Shown one piece after another: positions 39,405 to 49,459 of a stretch of 64,000 bases of DNA. The notes beneath the pieces were generated by a model. The model did not search any database. It had not been told where the DNA came from and saw only the letters and a list, made by a program, of their open reading frames with translations. The stretch comes from Stutzerimonas sp. S1. GTDB taxonomy: Bacteria; Pseudomonadota; Gammaproteobacteria; Pseudomonadales; Pseudomonadaceae. Made by a program: the position numbers and the translations under genes. The DNA lies in assembly GCF_025966695.1 (NCBI RefSeq), contig NZ_JAOEIY010000007.1, forward strand, positions 200,918 to 264,917. Direction: 5' to 3'. Numbering within the stretch: the stretch's first letter is position 1; each line of letters opens with the position of its first letter.

Positions 39405-41189
39405 ATGGCTGACGCGGTGAGCAACGTTCCGGTTCCGAGCGGCGCGGCAGAGGCGAAGAAGCCTCTGCTGGGGCTGTCGTTCCTGGAAAACCTCTCCGAG
39501 ATGTCGATGCTGCGTCAGATCGGCCTGCTGGTCGGGCTGGCGGCGAGTGTGGCGATCGGCTTTGCCGTAGTGCTCTGGTCGCAGCAGCCGGACTACCGCC
39601 CGCTGCTCGGCAGTCTTGCCGGGATGGATGCCAATCAGGTGATGGAAACCCTCGCCGCGGCGGACATCTCCTACACCGTCGAGCCGAACTCCGGCGCCCT
39701 GCTGGTCAAGGCCGACGATCTGGCACGCGCGCGACTGAAGCTCGCCGGCGCCGGTATTGCGCCGGCCGACAGCAACGTCGGCTTCGAGATTCTCGACAAG
39801 GATCAGGGCCTGGGCACCAGTCAGTTCATGGAGGCGACCCGCTATCGCCGTGGCCTCGAAGGCGAACTGGCGCGCACCATCTCCAGCCTGAACAATGTCA
39901 AGGGCGCCCGCGTGCACCTGGCAATCCCCAAGAGTTCGGTGTTCGTCCGTGACGAGCGCAAGCCCAGCGCCTCGGTGCTGGTGGAGCTGTATCCGGGCCG
40001 CTCGCTGGAGCCGAGCCAGGTAATGGCGATCATCAACCTGGTTGCCACCAGCGTGCCCGAGCTGAGCAAGTCGCAGATCACCGTGGTGGACCAGAAGGGC
40101 AACCTGCTGTCCGACCAGCAGGAGCTGTCCGAGCTGACCATGGCCGGCAAGCAGTTCGACTACAGCCGGCGCATGGAAAGCCTCTATACCCAGCGCGTGC
40201 ACAACATCCTGCAGCCGGTGCTGGGCAGCGGCCGCTACAAGGCCGAGGTCTCCGCCGACGTCGATTTCAGCGCGGTGGAATCCACCTCGGAAACCTTCAA
40301 TCCCGACCAGCCGGCGCTGCGCAGCGAGCAGAGTGTCAACGAACAGCGCCAGAGCAGCCTGCCGCCGCAAGGCGTGCCCGGGGCGTTGAGCAACCAGCCG
40401 CCGGGCCCGGCGTCCGCGCCCGAACAAGCCAACCAGGCCGCCGCTGCCGCAGGTGCCGTGCCGCCCGGCCAGCCGCTGCTGGATGCCAACGGCCAGCAGA
40501 TCATGGATCCGGTGACCGGCCAGCCGATGCTCGCGCCATACCCGGCGGACAAGCGCGAACAGGCCACCCGCAACTACGAGCTGGACCGCTCCATCAGCTA
40601 CACCAAGCAGCAGCAGGGGCGTCTGCGCCGGCTGTCGGTGGCGGTGGTGGTCGATGATCAGGTCATGACCAATGCCGCCGGCGAAGCCACGCGTACTCCC
40701 TGGACGCCCGAAGACCTGGCGCGCTTCACTCGCCTGGTCCAGGACGCCGTCGGCTTCGACGCCAGCCGGGGCGACAGCGTCAGCGTGATCAATACCGCCT
40801 TCGTCGCGGACTCCTTCGACGACGTCGTGGTCGACATTCCGTTCTACTCCCAGCCGTGGTTCTGGGATGTGGTCAAGCAGGTGCTGGGCGTACTGTTCAT
40901 CCTGGTGCTGGTGTTCGGTGTGCTGCGTCCGGTGCTGAACAACCTGACCCATGCCGGCAAGGGCAAGGAGCTGCAGACCAGCGACGCAGATGTCGAACTC
41001 GGCGACATGGACGGCGTCGACGCAGCGCTGGCCAATGACCGGGTCAGCCTCAGCGGCCCGCAGAACATCCTGCTGCCGAGTCCCAGCGAGGGATATGAAG
41101 CCCAGCTGAACGCGATCAAGAACCTGGTGGCCGAAGACCCGGGACGGGTCGCCCAGGTGGTGAAAGAGTGGATCAACGCCGATGAGTGA
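39405..41189 (+). CDS. fliF: Flagellar MS-ring protein FliF
   Basis: 594 residues. Two transmembrane helices (about 38-58 and 477-497) flank the periplasmic ring-building motifs; ADISYTVEPNSGALLV and GARVHLAIPKSSVFVRDE are typical. A Pro/Gln/Ala-rich loop lies at about 300-385. The C-terminal cytosolic tail (SPSEGYEAQLNAIKNLVAEDP) binds FliG. The last eight bases overlap fliG, which suggests coupling. Confidence 0.98.
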   Translation: MADAVSNVPVPSGAAEAKKPLLGLSFLENLSEMSMLRQIGLLVGLAASVAIGFAVVLWSQQPDYRPLLGSLAGMDANQVMETLAAADISYTVEPNSGALLVKADDLARARLKLAGAGIAPADSNVGFEILDKDQGLGTSQFMEATRYRRGLEGELARTISSLNNVKGARVHLAIPKSSVFVRDERKPSASVLVELYPGRSLEPSQVMAIINLVATSVPELSKSQITVVDQKGNLLSDQQELSELTMAGKQFDYSRRMESLYTQRVHNILQPVLGSGRYKAEVSADVDFSAVESTSETFNPDQPALRSEQSVNEQRQSSLPPQGVPGALSNQPPGPASAPEQANQAAAAAGAVPPGQPLLDANGQQIMDPVTGQPMLAPYPADKREQATRNYELDRSISYTKQQQGRLRRLSVAVVVDDQVMTNAAGEATRTPWTPEDLARFTRLVQDAVGFDASRGDSVSVINTAFVADSFDDVVVDIPFYSQPWFWDVVKQVLGVLFILVLVFGVLRPVLNNLTHAGKGKELQTSDADVELGDMDGVDAALANDRVSLSGPQNILLPSPSEGYEAQLNAIKNLVAEDPGRVAQVVKEWINADE

Positions 41190-42198
41190 GAACCGGGTTC
41201 AAACCAAGCTCAACAAGGTCGACAAGGCCGCCATCCTGTTGCTGTCGCTGGGTGAAACCGATGCCGCGCAAGTGCTGCGTCACCTCGGCCCGAAGGAAGT
41301 GCAGCGGGTCGGCACGGCGATGGCGCAGATGCGCAACATCCACCGGGAGCAGGTCGAGCGGGTGATGAGCGAGTTCGTCGAGATCGTCGGCGACCAGACC
41401 AGCCTCGGCGTCGGCTCCGACGGCTACATCCGCAAGATGCTCACCCAGGCCCTGGGTGAGGACAAGGCCGGCGGCCTGATCGACCGCATCCTGCTGGGCG
41501 GCAACACCAGCGGTCTGGACAGCCTGAAGTGGATGGAGCCGCGCGCCGTGGCGGACGTCATCCGCTACGAGCACCCGCAGATCCAGGCCATCGTCGTGGC
41601 CTATCTGGATCCGGACCAGGCCGGTGAGGTGCTGTCGCACTTCGATCACAAGGTGCGTCTGGACATCGTGCTGCGCGTGTCGTCGCTCAACACCGTGCAG
41701 CCGGCGGCGCTGAAGGAACTGAACCTGATCCTCGAGAAGCAGTTCTCCGGCAACACCAACACCAGTCGTGCCAGCCTCGGCGGCGTCAAGCGTGCCGCCG
41801 ACATCATGAACTACCTCGACAGCTCCATCGAAGGCCAGCTGATGGACGCCATCCGCGATGTCGACGAGGACCTGTCCACGCAGATCGAAGATCTGATGTT
41901 CGTCTTCGACAACCTGGCCGACGTGGATGACCGTGGCATCCAGATCCTGCTGCGCGAGGTTTCCTCCGACGTGCTGGTGCTGGCGCTCAAGGGCGCCGAC
42001 GAAGCGATCAAGGAAAAGGTCTTCAAGAACATGTCCAAGCGCGCCGGCGAACTGCTGCGCGACGACCTGGAAGCCAAGGGGCCGGTGCGCGTCAGCGAAG
42101 TCGAGAACGCGCAGAAGGAAATCCTCACCATTGCCCGCCGCATGGCTGAAGCCGGGGAGATCGTCCTGGGTGCCAAGGGCGGCGAGGAAATGGTCTAA
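41182..42198 (+). CDS. fliG: Flagellar motor switch protein FliG
   Basis: 338-residue C-ring protein that transmits torque. KAAILLLSLGETDAAQVLRHL at the start, the YEHPQIQAIVVAYL (EHPQR-type) middle motif that binds FliM, and the C-terminal charged ridge (IQILLREVSSDVLVLALKGAD, MSKRAGELLRDDLEAKGPV) that meets the stator. Confidence 0.98.
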   Translation: MSENRVQTKLNKVDKAAILLLSLGETDAAQVLRHLGPKEVQRVGTAMAQMRNIHREQVERVMSEFVEIVGDQTSLGVGSDGYIRKMLTQALGEDKAGGLIDRILLGGNTSGLDSLKWMEPRAVADVIRYEHPQIQAIVVAYLDPDQAGEVLSHFDHKVRLDIVLRVSSLNTVQPAALKELNLILEKQFSGNTNTSRASLGGVKRAADIMNYLDSSIEGQLMDAIRDVDEDLSTQIEDLMFVFDNLADVDDRGIQILLREVSSDVLVLALKGADEAIKEKVFKNMSKRAGELLRDDLEAKGPVRVSEVENAQKEILTIARRMAEAGEIVLGAKGGEEMV

Positions 42199-42201
42199 GC
42201 C

Positions 42202-42975
42202 GTGGCCAAGGAAAATCCCAGCGATGTGATCCGCGCTCAGGACGTGCGGCTGTTCGACCGCTGGGCGCTGCCCAGCTTCGATGCCGAAGGCGCGCAGGCC
42301 GACGATCCGCCGGAAGCGGCCGAGCCGGTTGTCGAGGAGCTGGCACACAGCGAAGAAGTGCCGGTCGAGGAAGTCAAACCCTTGACGCTCGATGAGCTGG
42401 AAGCGATTCGCCAGGAGGCCTACAACGAAGGCTTCGCCACCGGCGAGAAGGACGGCTTCCATGCCGGCCAGCTGAAGGCTCGCCAGGAGGCCGAGACGGC
42501 GCTGGCCGCACGCCTGCAGAGCCTGGAGCAGCTGATGACGCAGCTGCTCGATCCGATTGCCGAGCAGGATCGCAACCTCGAGCACGCGCTGGTCACGCTG
42601 GTCAGCCACCTGTCGCGCGAGGTGATCCAGCGCGATCTGCTGATCGATTCCAGCCAGATCCGCCAGGTGCTGCGCGAGGCGCTCAAGCTGCTGCCGATGG
42701 GCGCGCAGAACGTGCACGTTCACGTCAATCCGCAGGATTTCGAACTGATCAAGGCGCTGCGCGAGCGTCACGAGGAGAGCTGGCGGATTCTCGAAGACGC
42801 CAGCCTGCTGCCCGGCGGCTGCCTCATCGAGACCGAACACAGCCGCATCGACGCCAGCGTCGAGACGCGCCTGAGTCAGGCGATCAAGCAGTTGTTCGAG
42901 CAGCAGCGCGAGAACGCCACGCATCCGCCGGCGGCCGATCTGCACCTCGATCTGGATAGTCCCGATGCGCCTTGA
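42202..42975 (+). CDS. fliH: Flagellar assembly protein FliH
   Basis: 257 residues; negative regulator and cargo partner of FliI. A GxxxG repeat track ([14 protein letters not shown], about 74-87) typical of FliH precedes a coiled-coil and the conserved C-terminal part. GTG start at 42202, three bases after fliG. The end overlaps fliI by 11 bp. Confidence 0.95.
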   Translation: MAKENPSDVIRAQDVRLFDRWALPSFDAEGAQADDPPEAAEPVVEELAHSEEVPVEEVKPLTLDELEAIRQEAYNEGFATGEKDGFHAGQLKARQEAETALAARLQSLEQLMTQLLDPIAEQDRNLEHALVTLVSHLSREVIQRDLLIDSSQIRQVLREALKLLPMGAQNVHVHVNPQDFELIKALRERHEESWRILEDASLLPGGCLIETEHSRIDASVETRLSQAIKQLFEQQRENATHPPAADLHLDLDSPDAP

Positions 42976-44323
42976 CCGGGTCAGTTTCGCCCGGCGCCTG
43001 GCCTGTTACACCGAGGCGGTCAAGCTGCCCAGTCAGCCGGTCCTCGAAGGCCGTCTGCTGCGCATGGTCGGCCTGACGCTGGAGGCCGAGGGCCTGCGCG
43101 CCGCGGTTGGCAGCCGCTGCCGGGTGATCAACGACGATAGCTACCATCCGACCGAGGTCGAAGCCGAGGTCATGGGCTTCTCCAGCGGCAAGCTTTACCT
43201 GATGCCGGTCGGCAGCCTCGCCGGTATCGCGCCGGGTGCGCGTGTGGTGCCGCTGCCCAATACCGGTCGCCTGCCGATGGGCATGTCCATGCTTGGCCGG
43301 GTGCTCGACGGCGCCGGTCGCGCGCTGGACGGCAAGGGCGGCATGCGCGCCGAGGACTGGGTGCCGATGGATGGCCCGGTGATCAACCCGCTCAAGCGCC
43401 ACCCGATCAGCGAGCCGCTGGACGTCGGCATCCGCAGCATCAACGGCCTGCTCACCGTCGGCCGCGGCCAGCGCCTGGGCCTGTTCGCCGGTACCGGCGT
43501 CGGTAAGTCGGTGCTGCTGGGCATGATGACCAAGTTCACCGAGGCGGACATCATCGTCGTCGGCCTGATCGGCGAGCGTGGTCGCGAGGTCAAGGAGTTC
43601 ATCGAGCACATCCTTGGCGAGGAGAGTCTCAAGCGTTCGGTGGTGGTTGCCTCGCCCGCCGACGAGGCGCCGCTGATGCGTCTGCGCGCCGCGCAGTACT
43701 GCACGCGTATCGCCGAGTATTTCCGCGACAAGGGCAAGAACGTGCTGCTGCTGATGGATTCGCTGACGCGTTACGCCCAGGCTCAGCGCGAGATCGCCCT
43801 GGCCATCGGCGAGCCGCCGGCGACCAAGGGCTATCCGCCATCGGTGTTCGCCAAGCTGCCGAGCCTGGTGGAGCGGGCCGGCAACGCCGAGCAGGGCGGT
43901 GGTTCGATCACCGCGTTCTATACGGTGCTCTCCGAAGGCGACGATCAGCAGGACCCGATCGCCGATGCCGCGCGTGGCGTGCTCGACGGCCATATCGTGC
44001 TGTCGCGGCGCTTGGCCGAGGAAGGCCATTATCCTGCGATCGATATCGAGGCTTCGATCAGCCGGGTCATGCCGCAGGTGGTCAACGCCGAGCATGTGCG
44101 CAGCTCGCAGCGCTTCAAGCAGCTCTGGTCGCGCTACCAGCAGAGCCGTGACCTGATCAGCGTCGGTGCCTACGTGCCGGGCGGCGATCCGGATACCGAC
44201 CTGGCGATCGCCCGCCAAGCCGAAATGGTGCGCTACCTGCGCCAAGGACTTAACGAGAGCGAATCGCTGGGCGAAAGTGCGGCACAGTTGAGTGCGGTGT
44301 TCAGCCCGCGTCAGGGCGCGTAA
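42965..44323 (+). CDS. fliI: Flagellum-specific ATP synthase FliI
   Basis: Hexameric ATPase of the flagellar type III export apparatus, 452 residues. Walker [16 protein letters not shown], Walker [19 protein letters not shown] and the family stretch [21 protein letters not shown] 42965 lies within the end of fliH. Confidence 0.98.
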   Translation: MRLDRVSFARRLACYTEAVKLPSQPVLEGRLLRMVGLTLEAEGLRAAVGSRCRVINDDSYHPTEVEAEVMGFSSGKLYLMPVGSLAGIAPGARVVPLPNTGRLPMGMSMLGRVLDGAGRALDGKGGMRAEDWVPMDGPVINPLKRHPISEPLDVGIRSINGLLTVGRGQRLGLFAGTGVGKSVLLGMMTKFTEADIIVVGLIGERGREVKEFIEHILGEESLKRSVVVASPADEAPLMRLRAAQYCTRIAEYFRDKGKNVLLLMDSLTRYAQAQREIALAIGEPPATKGYPPSVFAKLPSLVERAGNAEQGGGSITAFYTVLSEGDDQQDPIADAARGVLDGHIVLSRRLAEEGHYPAIDIEASISRVMPQVVNAEHVRSSQRFKQLWSRYQQSRDLISVGAYVPGGDPDTDLAIARQAEMVRYLRQGLNESESLGESAAQLSAVFSPRQGA

Positions 44324-44326
44324 ACC

Positions 44327-44779
44327 GTGCCACTCAGTCGTGCCGCCCGGCTGGCGCCGGTCATCGAGATGGCCGAGCGGGCCGAGCGCGATGCCGCTCG
44401 CCTGCTTGGGCAAGGACAGGCGCAGCTGGCGCAGGCCGAGGCCAAACTCGGCGAGCTTGAACAGTATTTCAGCGATTACCAGCAACAGTGGATGCGCCAG
44501 GGTAGTCAGGGCGTCTCCGGCCAGTGGCTGATGAACTACCAGCGCTTCCTGTCCCAGCTCGAATCGGCGATCGGGCAGCAGCAGCGTAGCGTCGCGTGGC
44601 ATCGCGACAACCTGAGCAAGCTGCGCGCCCAGTGGCAGCAGCGTCACGCGCGGGTCGAGGGGCTGAGCAAGCTGGTGGAGGGCTATCTGCGCGAGGCGCG
44701 GGTGGCTGCCGACAAGCGCGAGCAGAAGCTGCTCGACGAGTTCTCGCAGCGTCTGGCAGGGCGCCGCCGGCAGGATTGA
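44327..44779 (+). CDS. fliJ: Flagellar export chaperone FliJ
   Basis: 150-residue all-helical coiled-coil protein, the central stalk of the FliHIJ complex. Rich in Gln, Arg and Leu heptads (RDAARLLGQGQAQLAQAEAK; ending QKLLDEFSQRLAGRRRQD). GTG start three bases after fliI. Last structural gene before a 191-bp gap with no convincing promoter. Confidence 0.93.
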   Translation: MPLSRAARLAPVIEMAERAERDAARLLGQGQAQLAQAEAKLGELEQYFSDYQQQWMRQGSQGVSGQWLMNYQRFLSQLESAIGQQQRSVAWHRDNLSKLRAQWQQRHARVEGLSKLVEGYLREARVAADKREQKLLDEFSQRLAGRRRQD

Positions 44780-44970
44780 GCTTGCCGCACCGGGCCTTGG
44801 ATGCTAAATCTTGTCCCGCTTCATTGCAGCAGCCCGCGACAGGTCGTTGAGAAACAGCGAGCCCATCCGCTGAGCAGTGCAGCCTGCGTCAGCAGGCATC
44901 GATTGTTTTTCAATGCAAAGATTGCGAGCGTGGGTCTGCCCAGATCCCGTTTCGGACCAGGGAGTGCTAC

Positions 44971-45276
44971 ATGACCATTACTTCTCAGCCTTCGGCGGAT
45001 GGGCGCGAGTTGACGATCGCCATCAGCGGTCGCTTCGACTTCAATGCCCATCAGGCGTTTCGCGACGCCTATCAGCGCCAGGATGTCGCTCCCCAGCGGT
45101 ATGTCGTCGATCTGCAAGGCACCACCTATCTGGATAGTTCGGCGCTTGGCATGTTGCTGTTGCTGCGTGATCACGCCGGCGGCGACGAAGCCGATGTGCG
45201 TCTGCTCAACTGCAACGCCGACGTGCGAAAGATTCTCTCGGTCTCGAATTTCGAACAGCTTTTCGTGATCGGCTGA
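44971..45276 (+). CDS. hsbA: STAS-domain anti-sigma factor antagonist HsbA-like
   Basis: 101-residue STAS protein. The phospho-acceptor serine lies in TTYLDSSALGMLLLLRDHA. In P. aeruginosa HsbA is phosphorylated/dephosphorylated by HsbR and binds FlgM (motility) or the cyclase HsbD (biofilm). Here it precedes an HsbR-like and an HptB-like gene, the same trio. AGGGAG before ATG 44971 is a good ribosome-binding site. Confidence 0.85.
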   Translation: MTITSQPSADGRELTIAISGRFDFNAHQAFRDAYQRQDVAPQRYVVDLQGTTYLDSSALGMLLLLRDHAGGDEADVRLLNCNADVRKILSVSNFEQLFVIG

Positions 45277-45277
45277 G

Positions 45278-46972
45278 ATGTTCGACCAGCTGACGATCCT
45301 GATCGCCGAGGACAATCCGGTCGATCGGATGCTGCTGTCGACCATCATCGCCCGCCAGGGGCATCAGGTGCTGACGGCCAGCGATGGTCTGGAAGCAGTG
45401 GCCCTCTACGAGCGGGAGCGCCCACAGCTGGTGCTGATGGATGCGCTGATGCCGCTGATGGACGGCTTCGACGCCGCGCGGCGCATCAAGCGTCTGGCCG
45501 GCGACGAGCTGGTGCCGATCATCTTTCTCACCTCGCTCAGCGAGAACCAGGCGCTGGTGCGCTGCCTGGACGCCGGTGGTGACGATTTCATCGTCAAGCC
45601 GTACAACCCGGTCATTCTCGAGGCCAAGATCAAGGCCATGCATCGCTTGCGCCGCTTGCAGGCAACGGTGCTCGAACAGCGCGATCTGATCGCCCGGCGC
45701 AACCAGCAGCTGCTCGACGAGCAGCGCGCGGCCAAGGCGATCTTCGACAAGGTCGCGCATGCCGGCTGTCTGGGTGCGCCAAATATCCGCTTCCGGCAAT
45801 CACCGCGGGCGCTGTTCAACGGCGACCTGCTGCTGGCCGTGCAGGCCCCTGCTGGACAGATGTTCGTGCTGCTCGGCGATTTCACCGGTCACGGTTTGCC
45901 GGCGGCGATCGGCGCCATGCCGCTGGCGGAAACCTTCTACGGCATGACGGCCAAGGGTTATGCGGCCAAGGACATCCTTCGCGAGCTGAATGCCAAGCTC
46001 AAGCAGATTCTGCCGGTGGAGATGTTCTGCTGCGCCACGCTGCTGGACATCAACATGGCCCAGGGCGTGCTCAACGTCTGGAATGGCGGCCTGCCGGACG
46101 GCTACCTGATTCGCCCGGATGGTCGGCGCGTGGCGCTGGTATCCCGGCATCTGCCATTGGGTGTGCTGAGCCCGGGAGCATTCGAACCGCGCTTCGAAAG
46201 CCATCCGCTGGCGCTCGGCGACCGCCTGTTGCTGCTGTCCGACGGAGTGGTGGAGAGCCGTAACGCCAACGACGAGCTGTTCGGCGAACAGCGCCTGCTG
46301 GCGACCTTGGACGCCAATCGCGATCCGGCGCGCCTGTTCGACGAGATCGAGCAAGCGCTGCTGGCGTTCCACGGACAGTTGCAGGATGACCTCAGCCTGG
46401 TCGAGGTGGACCTGACCGAGAAGCTGGTGCCGATGCAGCTGCCGTTGTCGCTCGGCGCACCTAACGAGTCGCGTCCGATGGATTGGTCGGCGCAGTTCGA
46501 ACTGCGCGCGGCTAGCCTGCGGACCGGCAATCCGTTGCCGCTGCTGTTGCAGGTGTTGCTGCAGGTTCAGCAGTTGCGCCCACGCGCAGGTGCGGTCTAT
46601 ACCGTTCTGGTCGAACTGTTTTCCAACGCGCTGGAGCACGGCGTGCTGGGCCTGGACTCGAACCTCAAGCGGGATGCCGAAGGCTTCGCGCAGTACTACG
46701 AGTTGCGGCGCCAGCGCCTGGCCGAGCTGACGACGGGACATATCCATCTCGAGCTGGAGATCCGGTCCGGCGACGAAGGTGGCTACCTGCGTATCGGCAT
46801 CCAGGACAGCGGGCCCGGTTTCGATGTCGCTCACGTATTGGGTGAACGGCACGGCGTCGACAGCTTGTGCGGCAGAGGCTTGCGGCTGATCCGTCAGCTG
46901 AGCGACGGGTTCGATTGGCAGGCGGACGGGCGGGGGCTGAGCGTGGAGTTCCGCTGGTCGGCTCATGCATAA
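45278..46972 (+). CDS. hsbR: HsbR-like response regulator with PP2C phosphatase and anti-sigma kinase domains
   Basis: 564 residues. Receiver domain (about 5-125) with acidic pocket ED (11-12) and phospho-acceptor D55 in LVLMDALMPLMDGF. The SpoIIE/PP2C domain (about 170-385) keeps metal ligands in LLGDFTGHGLPAA, LLSDGVVESRN and DDLSLVEV. The C-terminal HATPase (about 405-560) has an N-box in VELFSNALEHGVLG and G1 DSGPGF. In P. aeruginosa, phosphorylation by HptB switches HsbR from kinase to phosphatase on HsbA. Starts one base after the hsbA stop. Confidence 0.9.
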   Translation: MFDQLTILIAEDNPVDRMLLSTIIARQGHQVLTASDGLEAVALYERERPQLVLMDALMPLMDGFDAARRIKRLAGDELVPIIFLTSLSENQALVRCLDAGGDDFIVKPYNPVILEAKIKAMHRLRRLQATVLEQRDLIARRNQQLLDEQRAAKAIFDKVAHAGCLGAPNIRFRQSPRALFNGDLLLAVQAPAGQMFVLLGDFTGHGLPAAIGAMPLAETFYGMTAKGYAAKDILRELNAKLKQILPVEMFCCATLLDINMAQGVLNVWNGGLPDGYLIRPDGRRVALVSRHLPLGVLSPGAFEPRFESHPLALGDRLLLLSDGVVESRNANDELFGEQRLLATLDANRDPARLFDEIEQALLAFHGQLQDDLSLVEVDLTEKLVPMQLPLSLGAPNESRPMDWSAQFELRAASLRTGNPLPLLLQVLLQVQQLRPRAGAVYTVLVELFSNALEHGVLGLDSNLKRDAEGFAQYYELRRQRLAELTTGHIHLELEIRSGDEGGYLRIGIQDSGPGFDVAHVLGERHGVDSLCGRGLRLIRQLSDGFDWQADGRGLSVEFRWSAHA

Positions 46973-47000
46973 TTCGCGGCTTTCACCAAGGAGCGGCTCT

Positions 47001-47351
47001 GTGTCCATCCCTCATCTCGACAGTTCCGTGCTCGCGACCTTGCAAGCGGTAATGGAAGCCGAGTATCCGGTGCTGCTGGACACCTTTCTGATCGATTCCG
47101 AGGAACGCTTGCGCCTGCTCCAGCATGCGCTTCAGGCCGGTGAAAGCGAGGCACTGCGCCGTGCCGCGCACAGCTTCAAGGGCAGTTGCAGCAACCTGGG
47201 CGCCGCTGCACTCGCTGACCTGTGCTCTGAGCTGGAGGTTCTGGCGCGCGAGCAGCAATTGGTCGAGGCGCCAGCCATGCTCGAGCGGATCGAGCGCGAG
47301 TTCGCGATCGTCGGCATCCTCTTTCGTGCCGAGCGGCAACGCTACGCCTGA
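47001..47351 (+). CDS. hptB: Histidine phosphotransfer protein HptB-like
   Basis: 116-residue Hpt domain, the same length as P. aeruginosa HptB. The phosphohistidine is in RRAAHSFKGSCSNLGAAAL. GTG 47001 follows AAGGAG by seven bases; an in-frame ATG at 46965 overlaps hsbR and has no spacing. It would relay phosphate from hybrid kinases to HsbR and so link surface signalling to motility. Confidence 0.9.
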   Translation: MSIPHLDSSVLATLQAVMEAEYPVLLDTFLIDSEERLRLLQHALQAGESEALRRAAHSFKGSCSNLGAAALADLCSELEVLAREQQLVEAPAMLERIEREFAIVGILFRAERQRYA

Positions 47352-47430
47352 GCGGACGGCTCTCTGGCGTTTTGTGCTGGCCCGGAACTTGCTCAAGGTT
47401 CTGCACGAATCACCCTGAGCGGAAAGATCC

Positions 47431-48660
47431 ATGGCCGTTTCCCCTGATCTGTTGCTGAAATCCCCATCAGTTGACGCACGCCCCAAGGCGGCCGCGGCGA
47501 AAGCGGCAGAGGCGCCTGAGCCCAACGCTGGCGGGCGTTCAAGCTTCTCCGAGGTGTATGCGCGCGAGCGCCAGAGCAAGCCTGTCGAGCGCAAGGACGG
47601 TGCTGCGGCGTCGGCGCGCGAACCGGCCGACGAGGATCAGCCTGTCGATGAAACGACGGCAGCGAGTGACGCCGAAAAGCCGGCAGTTGCCGAAAGCGGC
47701 AATTCCTTGCCTGCCGGGGACGAGGCCGAGGGGCTGGCGCTCGATAGCGAGCTCGACCCATTGCTGCTGCTTGGCTTGAGTGGTCAGTTCCCGCCCCAGG
47801 AAGAGGCCGTGGCTACGCAGGCGAGCTTTTCCTTCACGCCGGGACTGACGCAGCCGCAGGCGCAGTTGCAGCAGCCAACTGCCGCGGTCGATGTGCTGGC
47901 AGATGATGGGTTGGCCGCCCTTGGCAAGGTGAGCGACTCGACTGCACCGAGCATGAAGACTCCTCTGGTTTCCGAATTGACCAGCAGCACGAAGGACGCC
48001 GCGATAACCAGCGAGGACAGCTTCGCCGGTCTGCTGGTGGCCAGCGCCGAGCCGGAGGAAGACGCCGAACTCGAGGTGGCCGTCGGTGAGTTGCTTGAGG
48101 GGCTGGATGGGCCGAAGGAGAGCCGCCAGGCTGCCGAACCGGCGACCAGCCGCATCAATCCGCTGAGCCAGGCGATCGCGCAGCAGATTCAGCAGGCGCA
48201 CAAGCCTGCCCTGGTGCCCGGGCAGCCGGTGCAGATGCAGCAGGCCGGTTGGAGTGAGGCCGTGGTGGATCGGGTGATGTGGCTGTCCAGCCAGAACCTC
48301 AAGTCCGCCGAGATCCAGCTCGATCCGGCTGAGCTGGGGCGGATGGAGGTGCGCATCGAGATGAGTCGTGATCAGGCGCAGATCACCTTCCTCAGCCCGC
48401 ATGCCGGCGTACGCGACGCGCTCGAAGGGCAGATGCAGCGGTTGCGTGAAATGTTCGATCAGCAAGGCATGAGCATGAACGTCAACGTGTCCGACCAGTC
48501 CTCGGCGCGCGGTTGGCAGGGGCGTGGCGAGGGCGAAGCGGGGCGCAATAATGCCCTGGCGGGTGGCGCGTCGAGCGACGATGAGCACCCGTTAGGCGTC
48601 AGCGAGATCGCCAGCAATCGGACGGTCGGCGATCGCGGTCTGGTGGACTATTACGCCTGA
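47431..48660 (+). CDS. fliK: Flagellar hook-length control protein FliK
   Basis: 409 residues. The N-terminal 290 are low-complexity, Ala/Glu/Pro/Gln-rich; the conserved C-terminal domain (about 290-355) includes LDPAELGRMEVRIEMSRDQAQ, HAGVRDALEGQMQRLREMF. It measures hook length and flips FlhB specificity. Confidence 0.93.
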   Translation: MAVSPDLLLKSPSVDARPKAAAAKAAEAPEPNAGGRSSFSEVYARERQSKPVERKDGAAASAREPADEDQPVDETTAASDAEKPAVAESGNSLPAGDEAEGLALDSELDPLLLLGLSGQFPPQEEAVATQASFSFTPGLTQPQAQLQQPTAAVDVLADDGLAALGKVSDSTAPSMKTPLVSELTSSTKDAAITSEDSFAGLLVASAEPEEDAELEVAVGELLEGLDGPKESRQAAEPATSRINPLSQAIAQQIQQAHKPALVPGQPVQMQQAGWSEAVVDRVMWLSSQNLKSAEIQLDPAELGRMEVRIEMSRDQAQITFLSPHAGVRDALEGQMQRLREMFDQQGMSMNVNVSDQSSARGWQGRGEGEAGRNNALAGGASSDDEHPLGVSEIASNRTVGDRGLVDYYA

Positions 48661-48853
48661 GCCGGGACGCCCGACCGGGTACACCGGCGTGCCTGTTGAG
48701 CAACCGCGACAGCCTGCTGACGGTTTTCCGGCGCGTGTGCTTGCTCGATGAGCGACGATAGTCAGCGGTTTATCTCTGCCTGAACGCCGACGATCGTCTC
48801 GCGTGTGGGTCATCACCCGTTCACCCTCTGTTGCTTGCCGCGCTTCCCCACGT

Positions 48854-48869
48854 TGGCACAGCAGTTGCT
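48854..48869 (+). promoter_or_regulatory. Sigma-54 promoter of fliL operon
   Basis: TGGCAC-AGCAG-TTGCT, a perfect -24/-12 match, 50 bp before the fliL ATG. Drives fliLMNOPQR-flhB. Confidence 0.92.
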
Positions 48870-48918
48870 CCTGTCCTGCCCCAGCGGGATGTTGCGCGCA
48901 CAACGACGGATATTTGGC

Positions 48919-49446
48919 ATGGCGAAGAAACAGGTACCTCCCGGCCCACCGATTGCCGGCGCAGAAGGCGCGGATGGCAAGGGGCGGCTGAAACTCATCA
49001 TCGCGATCGCGGTCGCTTTCTTGTTGGCCATCGGTTTGTCGATTGGCGGCACGCTGTTCTTTCTCGACAAGGGCGATGAGGCGGACGAACAACCGGCCGA
49101 GGTGGCGGGAACTCCTTCGGGCAAGCCGGCGGCTGTCTACGAAGTGCTGATGCCGGCTTTTGTGGTCAATTTCAATCACAAGGGGCGTCAGCGCTATATG
49201 CAGGTCAGCGTGGCCTTGATGTCGCGTGATCAACTGGCGCTCGACGGGCTCAAAGAACACATGCCGCTGCTGCGCAATCGGTTGGTGATGCTGTTCTCCA
49301 GTCAGGATTTCGCGGCGCTGATGACGCCGGTAGGCAAGGAAATGCTGCGCCAGCAGGCCACGTCCAGCGTGCAGGAGCTTGCGCAGAAGGAAGTCGGCAA
49401 GCTGGCGGTCGAGCAAGTGCTTTTCACCAACTTCGTACTGCAATAG
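48919..49446 (+). CDS. fliL: Flagellar basal-body-associated protein FliL
   Basis: 175 residues with a single transmembrane helix (about 25-48, LIIAIAVAFLLAIGLSIGG) and a periplasmic domain that supports stator function. The C-terminus EVGKLAVEQVLFTNFVLQ is typical. ATG 48919 (MAKKQVPPGPP) is chosen since it lies downstream of the sigma-54 promoter; the frame extends upstream through the promoter to 48805. Confidence 0.95.
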   Translation: MAKKQVPPGPPIAGAEGADGKGRLKLIIAIAVAFLLAIGLSIGGTLFFLDKGDEADEQPAEVAGTPSGKPAAVYEVLMPAFVVNFNHKGRQRYMQVSVALMSRDQLALDGLKEHMPLLRNRLVMLFSSQDFAALMTPVGKEMLRQQATSSVQELAQKEVGKLAVEQVLFTNFVLQ

Positions 49447-49459
49447 AAGGTTTTTGCCG

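Noticed and set aside
41173-44647. Long minus-strand frames over fliG-fliI (590 and 587 codons)
   Set aside because: His/Asp/Gln/Leu-rich shadows of certain flagellar genes.
44889-44916. GCCTGC-GTCA-GCAGGC hairpin followed by a T run before hsbA, as a terminator
   Set aside because: The T run begins about eight bases after the stem and the stem is short; too weak to call.
48700-48735. AACCG/CGGTT hairpin followed by TTTT after fliK, as a terminator
   Set aside because: The long irregular loop region makes the fold unconvincing.
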